A stretch of 27,306 nucleotides of DNA from a virus. Position numbers and translations under genes: made by a program. The notes below the pieces were generated by a model that made no database searches, was not told the origin of the DNA, and was given only the letters and a program-made list of their open reading frames with translations. The DNA lies in the IMG/VR virus record IMGVR_UViG_3300050011_000184, positions 1 to 27,306 of that record. The stretch is one strand, 5' to 3'. Positions 7,746 through 14,299 of this stretch are shown here, in pieces (within the stretch, counting starts at the first letter, position 1; each line of letters starts with the position of its first letter).

Positions 7746-9100
7746 CACACCAACGTGATGAAGCCGTATTCAACGGCCATCTTGACGTGGGTAGCATTGA
7801 CGGACATCTTCTCACCGTCCTGGCGCTTGACTTTCTTGGACAGCGCCTCATCAACGGTGGCGCAGGCCATGACGGCCTTCATGAGTGCCATGCGCACGGT
7901 GCCTTCGCGCACGAGGCTGAGGTCTGCCTTCACATTGACCTTGATCTTCTTGCTCGTGAGTTCAGCACTTCTGACTCCCACGCGACGATCAGACTCACCG
8001 GTTCGATGTCCGGCGGACTCGGCTTTGACAGTCTTCTTGACGGTAGCCTTGGGCATGGTCTTCGCAGTGGTCTTAGGCGCCGCCTTCGTGGCAGCGGTGG
8101 CGGTCTTCGTGGCAGGCTTGGTAGTAGACACGGTGGTCTCCTTTTCATCGGTGGAGGTATGGGGTTTAGGGTCCTCTCCTGCGAGAGTCTTGCCGATCTT
8201 CAGGTCAGAGTTGACTGGCGCGGCGATTACGACTGCGGTGGCCAACGGCAGTTCGGAGTTGGGGACCTTGACTTCCTTCTTAGTGCCGGTGCTGACGAGG
8301 TGTTTGAGCGTCACGGTAGGCTTCTTGGCTGGCTCCTTCTTGGCTGGCTCCTTCTTGGCTGGCTCCTTCTTGGCTGGCTCCTTCTTGGCTGGCTCCTTCT
8401 TGGCTGGCTCCTTCTTGGCTGGCTCCTTCTTGGCTGGCTCCTTCTTAGCTGGCTCCTTCTTGGCTGGCTCCTTCTTGGCTGGCTCCTTCTTGGCTGGCTC
8501 CTTCTTAGCTGGTTCCTTCTTGGCTGGTTCCTTCTTGGCTGGTTCCTTCTTGGCTGGTTCCTTCTTGGCCTTGTCCGCTTCCTGGTTCTTCTTGATGACT
8601 TCGGTAGCTTTGGCAGCTTTCTCCGCGTCTGCCTGAGCAGTAGGACCTGGGGTGACCCCTGGCAGGGATGACTTCTTTGTCTCCGCGGCGGTCGCCTTGG
8701 CGGCGTCAGCGATCGGCGTATCGGTCTTCTTCGTTGTCTTCTTAGTCACCTCCGTCTTAGCTGGTGCGGTTTTGGCAGTGTCCATGTCCTGAGTCTCCTG
8801 GTTAAGAATATCGGCGACAGCGTGCCGAGCCGCGGGGGTGATCATCACCCCTAACGATGAAAGTCCCATCCACTTTTCTGTGATGCCCTTGAGCGAAGTA
8901 GTGTTAACTTCAAGCTTGTAGGTGTTGTTGAATTTGTCGGTAGGGAGCTGATGAACGTCTACCGCCCGCTTGCCCTTGACTTTACTGTCGCTGATGCCAA
9001 GGAAAACCGTTTTGTTACCAATGTCACGGATACGAATGCAGGCATGGCGATTGGCGTCGAAATAGAGAGCTGGCTTGACGACGGAATCAGTATCTGACAT
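7745..9100 (-). CDS. Lysine/alanine-rich protein with 16 tandem EPAKK repeats
   Basis: This 451-residue protein has an N-terminal globular part (about 1-105), a Lys/Ala/Thr/Pro-rich linker, 16 perfect pentapeptide units EPAKK at residues 181-260, a second Lys/Thr/Ala-rich linker, and a conserved-looking C-terminal part from about 385 to the end. The repeat resembles the tails of histone-H1-like and AlgP-like bacterial proteins. Such tails bind nucleic acid through lysines and stay extended because of proline. A DNA- or RNA-condensing or scaffolding role is therefore possible but not shown. The ATG has AGGAGG about 8 bases upstream and overlaps the DUF6165 gene by 14 bases. The N- and C-terminal parts are not recognised. 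Confidence 0.8.
   Translation of the reverse strand: MSDTDSVVKPALYFDANRHACIRIRDIGNKTVFLGISDSKVKGKRAVDVHQLPTDKFNNTYKLEVNTTSLKGITEKWMGLSSLGVMITPAARHAVADILNQETQDMDTAKTAPAKTEVTKKTTKKTDTPIADAAKATAAETKKSSLPGVTPGPTAQADAEKAAKATEVIKKNQEADKAKKEPAKKEPAKKEPAKKEPAKKEPAKKEPAKKEPAKKEPAKKEPAKKEPAKKEPAKKEPAKKEPAKKEPAKKEPAKKEPAKKPTVTLKHLVSTGTKKEVKVPNSELPLATAVVIAAPVNSDLKIGKTLAGEDPKPHTSTDEKETTVSTTKPATKTATAATKAAPKTTAKTMPKATVKKTVKAESAGHRTGESDRRVGVRSAELTSKKIKVNVKADLSLVREGTVRMALMKAVMACATVDEALSKKVKRQDGEKMSVNATHVKMAVEYGFITLV
8321..8560 (-). repeat. Tandem repeat, 16 units of 15 bases inside the EPAKK gene
   Basis: Sixteen contiguous 15-base units of the plus-strand form CTTCTTGGCTGGCTC fill this interval, followed by a partial copy. 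Units are nearly identical at DNA level, with only TTAGC and GGTTC variants. This indicates recent expansion by slippage or recombination rather than old protein-level conservation. The unit length keeps the reading frame, so copy number can change without breaking the gene. Confidence 0.97.
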
Positions 9101-9485
9101 AGCTCTTTACCTCCTGGATGTCAGAGCCGAACAGTTGGCTAATCTGGTTCTTGACTGTGAAGCGCTGATCATTGAGACGGTAGACGGACCGAGCGAGCTG
9201 GATGAAGTTCTCAGTATCATGCGGTGAGCTGAAGATACCATCATGCTCATACTCACGAAGGAGATCTTCCACTCTCCAAAGCTCAGTGTTGATGTTTGCG
9301 AGCTGAGTCGTGAGTGAAAGGGTGTCATAGGGTGGTTGAAGCTTGGAGTAGACCTCAAACAGTTCATCACGTTCATGACTGATCTGCTTCAACTTCTCTT
9401 TGTCAGATACCTTGACCAGCTTCAAGTTCAGGATGGTCAGCTTGTCAACGAGCTCACCGACGGATACGGGTATCAGGATCTGCAT
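9087..9485 (-). CDS. DUF6165 family protein
   Basis: The N-terminus MQILIPVSVGELVDKLTILN, followed by a charged helix, matches the DUF6165 pattern of an ILVPVSxGELxDKxTIL start and then a helical bundle. The 132-residue length is typical. The family's function is not known. The start at 9485 is preferred over an ATG at 9497 because GGAGAAAAGC lies immediately before it. It overlaps the 9473-9751 gene upstream and the EPAKK-repeat gene downstream by about a dozen bases each. Confidence 0.75.
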   Translation of the reverse strand: MQILIPVSVGELVDKLTILNLKLVKVSDKEKLKQISHERDELFEVYSKLQPPYDTLSLTTQLANINTELWRVEDLLREYEHDGIFSSPHDTENFIQLARSVYRLNDQRFTVKNQISQLFGSDIQEVKSYVRY

Positions 9486-9751
9486 GCTTTTCTCCATGTT
9501 GGAAGTGATGAGGTATCTGGTTCAGGTTCTAAACGCGGCTGCACGGTCCAATCTTCAAGGATGGCCTTGGCTATCATGTCGGGCGGCCATTCACCGCCAT
9601 GGCAGAAATTTTCGGCGCACCATTCGTGAAAGTCAGTTCGCTCTTGATGATCAAGTGCTTCTTCTTGTGAATGATAGTAGTCACCATGGGTGGTGATCCA
9701 CATAAGGTGTGACTCTACCTTCTCACGACTACTACGGATGTCTTTGATCAT
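9473..9751 (-). CDS. Small acidic/histidine-rich protein, unknown function
   Basis: This 92-residue protein is not recognised. It contains a His, Trp, Tyr, Glu and Asp-rich centre (MWITTHGDYYHSQEEALDHQ and FHEWCAENFCHGGEWPPDM) that could bind metal, but no established motif is visible. The ATG has GAGGTG at good spacing. It lies 6 bases after the DUF932 gene stop. Confidence 0.7.
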   Translation of the reverse strand: MIKDIRSSREKVESHLMWITTHGDYYHSQEEALDHQERTDFHEWCAENFCHGGEWPPDMIAKAILEDWTVQPRLEPEPDTSSLPTWRKACRS

Positions 9752-9757
9752 GTTTGC

Positions 9758-10747
9758 TCACCTCTTCGCCAGCACGAGGGCCAGCTCCAATGCTTTGGAC
9801 TTCAACTTAGCTGCCTGGCCGAAGAGGATCGAGTTGGTTCGATCCACCTGGCCAGCAGCGTTCTTGGCATTACGAACAATGCTATGCCAATCCTGATACT
9901 CACCAAAGGCATTCAGCAGACCGTAGACGGTGCCAACCACGCCCTTGATCTCGGTGCCGTGACCGGTGACCATCAACTGCTCAAACTTCTCCAGCTTCTT
10001 CTTGAGGATGGTCTGACTGGTTCCCCCCTCCGTCTTGGTGAGATCACCAAACATCTCGATCTCGAACTCACGAACGAGAGTGTCGGTGATGGGGTGCTTG
10101 GCCAAGTAGATCATGGCTTCACGGAAGGTCTTGCTCGCTCGCACGTAGCCTTTGTAGATCTCGGCAGCAAGCGAGGCTCGCTGGTGCATGTTCGCGGTGT
10201 GCTTGATCTTCACCACGGCGGGGTTACCGGAAGTGGCGGCGTCTAACGTGTTCTGGCAGACTACCCGGATGTCCGTGTTGCGTCCTTCCAAGGCGGAAGA
10301 GAAGTCGTAGCTGTTGGTGACGAGCGTGTAGGTGCGATGCTCATCACCCTTGACTGGTTCCCAGCGGTGATCAGGCGCATGGCAGAGAAACCAGATCTTC
10401 TCGCCATCACCGAGGGCGCCGGCCGTTTCGCAGGTCATGCCTTCATCACTCAGCGCCTCGATGAACTTCGCGCAGTCTTCAGGCTGGTAGATGGAGCAGG
10501 TAGCACCACCGATGTTCATGATCTTTCTGGTATCACTGATGACGATGGCCACGTGCGTGGTGATCTCGGAACCATCAACCCGGAACAGCTTCTCCTTATA
10601 GTAGTGAAAGGGAAAGACGCTCTTGGCAACTTCCACCGTCATAGGCCCCGTGACCGGCGTCCCACCGCCCCACCAGGGTCGGCCACCCTGCTCGTTGTAG
10701 ATCATGGCCACACGGCCGTCGGCATTCTGCTTGATGTTAGCGGTCAT
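9758..10747 (-). CDS. DUF932 phage/plasmid-like protein
   Basis: This 329-residue protein fits the DUF932 family (phage/plasmid-like protein, TIGR03299 type). It has an early EVAKSVFPFHYY segment, a beta-rich middle, the typical RVVCQNTLDAA motif near residue 162, and a helical C-terminal third. The family is widespread on phages and plasmids, with no settled biochemical role. It lies between the pentapeptide-repeat gene, which it overlaps by 11 bases, and the small histidine-rich gene. Family assignment is by pattern and is fairly secure; function is unknown. Confidence 0.85.
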   Translation of the reverse strand: MTANIKQNADGRVAMIYNEQGGRPWWGGGTPVTGPMTVEVAKSVFPFHYYKEKLFRVDGSEITTHVAIVISDTRKIMNIGGATCSIYQPEDCAKFIEALSDEGMTCETAGALGDGEKIWFLCHAPDHRWEPVKGDEHRTYTLVTNSYDFSSALEGRNTDIRVVCQNTLDAATSGNPAVVKIKHTANMHQRASLAAEIYKGYVRASKTFREAMIYLAKHPITDTLVREFEIEMFGDLTKTEGGTSQTILKKKLEKFEQLMVTGHGTEIKGVVGTVYGLLNAFGEYQDWHSIVRNAKNAAGQVDRTNSILFGQAAKLKSKALELALVLAKR

Positions 10748-11306
10748 TAGAGATCTCCTTCTTAAGGCGAAGTTCTGGGGCCTCGGTTTGGATGGTGCGG
10801 AACTCCTCCGCTAGGCGACGAAGCGGTTCCAGCGCGACCACGATCTCGGGGTCCAGATGATCATTGTTGAACACGTGGTAGATGAGCTGCAGGCTAAGGT
10901 GACGATCAAGTTTGACCCGCGTGCCACCACACCAGAGTGGCCAGACAGCAAAGTCCAGGTCGGCCATGCTCAGGTCGGCCCTGCGCAGGTCGGCCATGCT
11001 CAGGTCGGCCCAGCTCAGTTCGGCCCCGCTCAGGTTCGCCCAGCTCAGGTTCGCCCTGCTCAGGTCGGCCCCGCTTAGGTCGGCCCCGCTCAGGTCGGCC
11101 CCGCTTAGGTCGGCCCCGCTCAGGTTCGCGCCGTGCAGGTCCGCGCCGTGCAGGTCCGCGCCGTGCAGGTCCGCGCCACGCAGGTTCGCGCCACCCAGGT
11201 CCGCGCAGTGCAGGTCCGCGCCGCAGAGGTCGGCGTCGCGCAGGTCTGGAAGTAGTCCCTGTTGATGTGCGTTCGCGACGATCTGGAACAGCTCTTCAAT
11301 TTTCAT
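10737..11306 (-). CDS. Pentapeptide-repeat protein
   Basis: Residues 25-119 of this 189-residue protein are 19 consecutive pentapeptide repeats of the A(D/N)LXX type. These fold into a right-handed four-sided beta helix of about five coils. The central Leu and preceding Ala face inward. A short N-terminal helix and a C-terminal domain beginning FAVWPLWCGG and rich in Leu, His and Asp follow. Some family members mimic DNA and inhibit gyrase (MfpA, Qnr); whether this one does is unknown. AGAGGAG lies 8 bases before the ATG. The DNA of the repeats is itself highly repetitive, suggesting recent unit duplication. Confidence 0.93.
   Translation of the reverse strand: MKIEELFQIVANAHQQGLLPDLRDADLCGADLHCADLGGANLRGADLHGADLHGADLHGANLSGADLSGADLSGADLSGADLSRANLSWANLSGAELSWADLSMADLRRADLSMADLDFAVWPLWCGGTRVKLDRHLSLQLIYHVFNNDHLDPEIVVALEPLRRLAEEFRTIQTEAPELRLKKEISNDR
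10950..11234 (-). repeat. 15-base repeats encoding 19 pentapeptide units
   Basis: The interval reads on the plus strand as variants of GCTCAGGTCGGCCCC or CAGGTCCGCGCCGTG. Blocks of near-identical neighbours show local duplications of 15 or 30 bases. The frame is preserved throughout. Confidence 0.9.
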
Positions 11307-11442
11307 CAGATGTTCTCCTCTCAGGGCCGACGGTGGTGAAGCATTTCCAGTTGAGCGACCAGACTCGATTGTAGGGGTGAGTGGCGAGGAACTTCAGCGA
11401 GACTTGACTGAGTCGCTGGTTAACGAAGATAGGGTCATTCAT
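11296..11442 (-). CDS. 48-residue protein, unknown function
   Basis: This short product begins MNDPIFVNQRLSQVSLKFLA. It is called from its ATG at 11442, which has a perfect AAGGAG 6 bases upstream and sits in the shared leader sequence seen again before the 13696-14202 gene. A longer reading from 11559 would overlap the ligase heavily and is rejected. It overlaps the pentapeptide-repeat gene start by 11 bases. The sequence has no motif I recognise. Confidence 0.65.
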   Translation of the reverse strand: MNDPIFVNQRLSQVSLKFLATHPYNRVWSLNWKCFTTVGPERRTSDEN

Positions 11443-11448
11443 GTTGCT

Positions 11449-11469
11449 CTCCTTGTGATGGTGGAGGTT
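11449..11469 (-). promoter_or_regulatory. Shared 21-base translation leader, copy 1
   Basis: The plus-strand sequence here, CTCCTTGTGATGGTGGAGGT plus a final T, is identical to 14209-14229. On the RNA it is an unstructured ACC-rich leader ending in CACAAGGAG just before a start codon. The ligase stop codon touches its upstream end. It probably acts as a strong ribosome-binding leader. At this locus no hammerhead precedes it. Confidence 0.7.
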
Positions 11470-12400
11470 ACAAGTCATCTCGCCAACCACGGAAAACAGG
11501 GAATCGTGGTTTATTCTTTGAGCCACTCGGAAAAAATTTGTAAGTGAGGACCTTACCATTTAGCTTGCCGCTGATGGCATTGAGGAACCAGTCCTGTCGC
11601 TGTTCACGAGTGAAACCGGTTCCGATCTCGAACTCGACTCCGCTCTTCACGTCACGGGCGACGAAGCCACCGAGGATGCCGGCAGCTACCTTTCCCGCAG
11701 CGTGACTGGTGCGCTTGCCACTCGCGTCCTTCTCGTTGAAGTTGTGGTTCAGCTCGAAGGCACCGATCACGATCGCCTCGCTGTCCTGGAACCGCTTCAG
11801 TTTCAGCAGCCAGCCCTCCTTCACGGTAGAACGTCCGTGCTTATAAGGACCAGCGGGGTCACGGACCATCACTCCTTCAAAGCCCTTCGAGAGGCAGACC
11901 TCCTCGTAACGAAGTAGTTCCTCTTCCGTCTTGATGGTGAGGTGCGGGACCAGCTTGACATAACCGACGGGATAGCTGACCTCGTGAAGAACTTCCTTGA
12001 TCTCCCGCAGCCGATCGGCGAAAGCATAGCGAACTCCGTTCTGCCGATCAAAGACGTGGAAGACGACGTTGGGTTCTCCATCACGGCTCATCACCGCACT
12101 GCTCGTTCGACGAAATACACTATCGGCTATCTGCGTCGTCCCTTCAGGTATCTCAACGGAATTCCAAACTGTAGGTCCGGTAGGATCACCGCAGATCAGT
12201 TCACCGTCGAGACCAGCGAGCGCTTTCAGGCTGAAAAGTCGTCTTACGTGTTCATTCTGGATCAGCTTTCCGTTGCGACTCATGAGGTTTCCGTTCGGGT
12301 CGACGATAGCTCGGATACCATCCAGCTTAGGGCTGGCCAGCACGGGAAAGCGCAATGTCCCGAGGTTATCAAGTGTGCCAGCGAGCATAGGCTTATCCAC
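11468..12400 (-). CDS. ATP-dependent DNA ligase
   Basis: This 310-residue enzyme has the nucleotidyltransferase motifs of ATP-dependent DNA ligases: motif I SPKLDGIR with adenylated Lys25, motif III-like LDGEL (64-68) and FHVFD (114-118), motif IV EGVMVRD (175-181), and motif V WLLKLKR (197-203). A C-terminal OB-fold runs from about 205. It seals nicks left by lagging-strand synthesis and recombination. Length fits the short phage ligases. The GTG start at 12400 has GAGGAGG about 6 bases upstream and overlaps the previous gene by 8 bases; an ATG four codons later is possible. Confidence 0.95.
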   Translation of the reverse strand: MDKPMLAGTLDNLGTLRFPVLASPKLDGIRAIVDPNGNLMSRNGKLIQNEHVRRLFSLKALAGLDGELICGDPTGPTVWNSVEIPEGTTQIADSVFRRTSSAVMSRDGEPNVVFHVFDRQNGVRYAFADRLREIKEVLHEVSYPVGYVKLVPHLTIKTEEELLRYEEVCLSKGFEGVMVRDPAGPYKHGRSTVKEGWLLKLKRFQDSEAIVIGAFELNHNFNEKDASGKRTSHAAGKVAAGILGGFVARDVKSGVEFEIGTGFTREQRQDWFLNAISGKLNGKVLTYKFFPSGSKNKPRFPVFRGWRDDL

Positions 12401-12755
12401 GATCTACCTCCTCAGGAAAAAGCGGCTGGGTGACACCGAGTTCCATCTTCAGTCGATTAAAGGTCCCGGTCAGCACTCGCAGGTTCAGTTCGAGATCATT
12501 CAGCATGTCATGGGCAGTGCCGGTCACGGACAAGGTAACTCGTGCTGGTGCCCGCCACCATTTGAGATTCAACAGAGCCAGTCGTGAGGTGATCCCTTTC
12601 ACCGAACGAAGGTGGACATCACTGATCTGAGTAAGACTCATCTTAGCTCGCATATGAGCACGTAGGGCGTTATCCTCAGCGGTAGACCAGGGCGTGTAGT
12701 TCCGCGGGTGATGACCCATCCAGGATGGTAATGGCTGATAAATATGACCGGTCAT
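12393..12755 (-). CDS. SANT/Myb- or GcrA-like helix-turn-helix protein
   Basis: This 120-residue protein carries YTPWSTAEDNALRAHMR at residues 20-36, followed by LTQISDVHLRSVKGITSRLALL (41-62). The pattern is Trp, acidic, then three short helices ending in an Arg-Ser and RL..L recognition helix. It is shared by Myb/SANT-like and GcrA-like DNA-binding domains of phage regulators. The C-terminal part is a long helix. It probably binds DNA, perhaps as a regulator. The ATG at 12755 has GAGGGTG 6 bases upstream; a much longer upstream reading is rejected because it would run through the small gene and the ribozyme-like leader. Confidence 0.75.
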   Translation of the reverse strand: MTGHIYQPLPSWMGHHPRNYTPWSTAEDNALRAHMRAKMSLTQISDVHLRSVKGITSRLALLNLKWWRAPARVTLSVTGTAHDMLNDLELNLRVLTGTFNRLKMELGVTQPLFPEEVDRG

Positions 12756-12756
12756 C

Positions 12757-12924
12757 TTAGTCACCCTCGTGATCGAAGAGGTAGCTGCTGTAGTGCGTGT
12801 TGGTTCCGGTGCTGTGATCCAGCTGGTCGAGGTTCGGCTTGGGCCTAACGTGACCATCATTTGCAGGACCGAGACGGAGCGGTGGGAGCTGGTAGTCACG
12901 ATTATCTTCGGGGTCGATCGGCAT
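12757..12924 (-). CDS. 55-residue protein directly downstream of ribozyme-like leader
   Basis: The reading frame MPIDPEDNRDYQLPPLRLGP... encodes 55 residues, polar and rich in Pro, Asp and His, and ending LFDHEGD. It is supported by a strong AAGGAGG 6 bases before the ATG, and by a fit that leaves 1 base to the following helix-turn-helix gene. It is not recognised and looks largely unstructured. The hammerhead-like element at 12957-13018 is in its 5' leader. Confidence 0.7.
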   Translation of the reverse strand: MPIDPEDNRDYQLPPLRLGPANDGHVRPKPNLDQLDHSTGTNTHYSSYLFDHEGD

Positions 12925-12956
12925 GGTAGCCTCCTTGTGATGTTGGTGGTTTGCCC

Positions 12957-13018
12957 GGGCTCATCAGCGCGAGGGTGGGCGCGTCTCACGGACCGGCCAC
13001 GCGGCCGGTTTTACTTAG
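12957..13018 (-). ncRNA. Degenerate type II hammerhead-ribozyme-like element
   Basis: Read on the minus strand, the element has stem III CCGGCC/GGCCGG (13008-13003 with 12998-12993) closed by GCGU, then U and C at the cleavage position (12992 and 12991). Stem I is CGUGAG/CUCGCG (12990-12985 with 12973-12968) and is followed by the conserved CUGAUGA (12967-12961). The layout matches the two elements near 14.3 kb. However, the core GAAA reads AAAA, so the general base G12 (position 13012) is A, and stem II is poor. It is probably inactive or very slow. The stop codon of the 13015-13275 gene lies inside the stem II segment. Confidence 0.55.
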
Positions 13019-13275
13019 CTGATCTTCTTGACATTTAGCACCCGACTATATTCACCATCACCAGGCGCCCAGTCCTGAGTGACCGGCACCTGTTCCTTCT
13101 CACGCCGTGACTTCGGATCCAGGGCTTTCAAGAAAGCGATGCTAGACCTGATCCGTCCTTCAAGATGGATGACATCAGCTTGGATCATGGCCTTCTCCCA
13201 AACCTTGAGTTTCGGTCGCATGAGCAGCCCTCGTCGAGTGGTAAGCTTGCCCTGCAGATCTTCGATGAAGATCAC
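13015..13275 (-). CDS. Small charged protein, unknown function
   Basis: The 86-residue product (MIFIEDLQGKLTTRRGLLMR...) is basic with an acidic C-terminal part and is not recognised. The central helix around residues 27-52 is amphipathic. Its GTG overlaps the stop of a 15-codon frame upstream as GTGA, which supplies translational coupling in place of a spaced ribosome-binding site. Its UAA lies at the 5' edge of the hammerhead-like element. Confidence 0.65.
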   Translation of the reverse strand: MIFIEDLQGKLTTRRGLLMRPKLKVWEKAMIQADVIHLEGRIRSSIAFLKALDPKSRREKEQVPVTQDWAPGDGEYSRVLNVKKIS

Positions 13276-13319
13276 CTGCCGATCCTTGGCCCCTGACGTT
13301 TGACTTCCTTGGTCTTCAT
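13272..13319 (-). CDS. 15-residue basic micro-ORF
   Basis: The frame MKTKEVKRQGPRIGR begins 1 base after the upstream stop, has GGAGG with 6-base spacing, and overlaps the next GTG start as GTGA. The translation signals are as good as those of the surrounding genes. It may be a coupling peptide that feeds ribosomes to the next gene rather than a functional protein. Whether the peptide itself matters is unknown. Confidence 0.45.
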   Translation of the reverse strand: MKTKEVKRQGPRIGR

Positions 13320-13320
13320 C

Positions 13321-13494
13321 TCACCCCTCCTCGCTACGATAGGTGATGATCTTCTGCTGAGCCTTAACCACCAGCTTGGCGGTCTCACTCAGGATGGTGT
13401 AGTCGGCATCGTTGTTAGGTTGGTTCACCAGCTGACTGAGCAGCTTCTGAACCTCATTGAGGCGCTTAAGGATCTGTTGGGCCTTCTCTGGCAT
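13321..13494 (-). CDS. 57-residue helical protein, unknown function
   Basis: The protein starts MPEKAQQILKRLNEVQKLLS and is predicted by eye to be two amphipathic helices separated by NQPNNDADYT. A longer reading from 13659 would run antisense-like through the next gene and lacks a ribosome-binding site, so the ATG at 13494 with GAGGTG upstream is used. The final codons overlap the ribosome-binding site of the 15-codon frame. Confidence 0.7.
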   Translation of the reverse strand: MPEKAQQILKRLNEVQKLLSQLVNQPNNDADYTILSETAKLVVKAQQKIITYRSEEG

Positions 13495-13495
13495 G

Positions 13496-13696
13496 CTACA
13501 CCTCACTCGTTTCTTCAATGTAGGACAGGTGGCCGGTGAGGCGGAAGTGCTCAACCAGTCGCTCGGCGGCCACGGCATCAGTGCTGATGACCCATGATCC
13601 CATCTTGTTACGCTCCTGCCACGTGGTCTTACGACCCAGCAGCTTCTCCGCGAGGTCAATCTTGTCCTGTGACAGATAGAAGATGACGAAGTTCAT
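13496..13696 (-). CDS. 66-residue protein, unknown function
   Basis: The product begins MNFVIFYLSQDKIDLAEKLL and is not recognised. It looks like a small alpha-beta protein. The first strand (NFVIFYL) is followed by a helix and then a WVISTDAVAAERLVEHF segment resembling a second strand plus helix. The ATG at 13696 couples to the previous stop as TGATG with AGGTG upstream; a GTG one codon earlier is possible. Confidence 0.7.
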   Translation of the reverse strand: MNFVIFYLSQDKIDLAEKLLGRKTTWQERNKMGSWVISTDAVAAERLVEHFRLTGHLSYIEETSEV

Positions 13697-14202
13697 CACA
13701 GCACCTCACCAAGTTTCTTGGCGTTGTAGCGAATGAATTTAAGATCGCAACGGTAGAGATTCTTCAAGGCGGACCGCCTCAGGATGGCACAGGCATTGTG
13801 AGCGATGCTCGTGCTGTAAGGTTCGAGGTCCTCGCCCTGCCAGCCGTAGTTGTCGAGGAGAGCGTTCTGAACAGCTGCGTAGATGATCTTGACTGCCTCC
13901 CATGGTGAACCGGCGAATGACTCACCATCAGGTCTGGGCCTGATCAGATTGTCGAAGTATTTGATCACTCCCTCCTTGATCTCCAGCTTAATCATGTCGT
14001 CGAGGTTCCAGCTGATGATGCTAGTGAAGTCGGCGTTGGGGGCGGCTAACTTGGTTGCGAGTTCAAGACGATCTTTGTCGTTATGCTCTCGCATATACTT
14101 GATGTATAAGACCGTTTCCTCGTTGGCTTGCTTGAGCAGCTCGTCGTGGGTGAGGATAGGTTCAGGCGTGGTTGGGACGGCGGTGTGAAGCTTCTTAGCC
14201 AT
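13696..14202 (-). CDS. 168-residue protein led by hammerhead leader, unknown function
   Basis: This mostly helical, unrecognised protein starts MAKKLHTAVPTTPEPILTHD. It is the first gene downstream of the complete hammerhead element at 14233-14299. It has the strongest leader in the region, with CACAAGGAG 6 bases from the ATG. Features include a helical WNLDDMIKLEIKEGVIKYFD segment and a C-terminal helix with AHNACAILRRSALKNLYRC. Cleavage of the ribozyme would leave its mRNA with a defined 5' end about 66 bases before the start codon. Confidence 0.75.
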   Translation of the reverse strand: MAKKLHTAVPTTPEPILTHDELLKQANEETVLYIKYMREHNDKDRLELATKLAAPNADFTSIISWNLDDMIKLEIKEGVIKYFDNLIRPRPDGESFAGSPWEAVKIIYAAVQNALLDNYGWQGEDLEPYSTSIAHNACAILRRSALKNLYRCDLKFIRYNAKKLGEVL

Positions 14203-14208
14203 GGTGAT

Positions 14209-14229
14209 CTCCTTGTGATGGTGGAGGTT
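14209..14229 (-). promoter_or_regulatory. Shared 21-base translation leader, copy 2
   Basis: This is identical to 11449-11469. It lies between the hammerhead element and the ATG at 14202. On the RNA it reads AACCUCCACCAUCACAAGGA and then G. A related sequence without the exact match precedes the ATG at 12924. Confidence 0.7.
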
Positions 14230-14232
14230 GTG

Positions 14233-14299
14233 GGCTGACTCATCAGCGCGGTGCGCCCGTGATCCGCGGACTCCGCCTCGCGGCGGAGTTTCGTCTTAG
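14233..14299 (-). ncRNA. Type II hammerhead ribozyme, complete core (B)
   Basis: On the minus strand the order is as follows. Stem II strand GAC (14295-14293), then GAAA (14292-14289). Stem III CUCCGCC/GGCGGAG (14288-14282 with 14277-14271) is closed by a GCGA tetraloop. U16.1 is at 14270 and C17 at 14269. Stem I CGCGG/CCGCG (14268-14264 with 14251-14247) has a 12-base loop. Then comes CUGAUGA (14246-14240), followed by GUC (14239-14237) pairing with GAC. Every invariant core base is present. Predicted self-cleavage is between 14269 and 14268. Stem II is the open helix, so this is type II, the form known mainly from bacteria, phages and metagenomes. It lies in the leader of the 13696-14202 gene. 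Confidence 0.85.

Noticed and set aside
8321-8560. CRISPR-like array
   Set aside because: Units are contiguous 15-mers in frame with no spacers; it is a coding tandem repeat.
7584-8671. Plus-strand frames with long AGSFL or GWLLL repeats
   Set aside because: They are antisense readings of the EPAKK repeat, without ribosome-binding sites; the minus-strand gene is in operon context with a good start.
10912-11374. Long Arg/Ser/Pro-rich plus-strand frames
   Set aside because: They are antisense readings of the pentapeptide-repeat gene.
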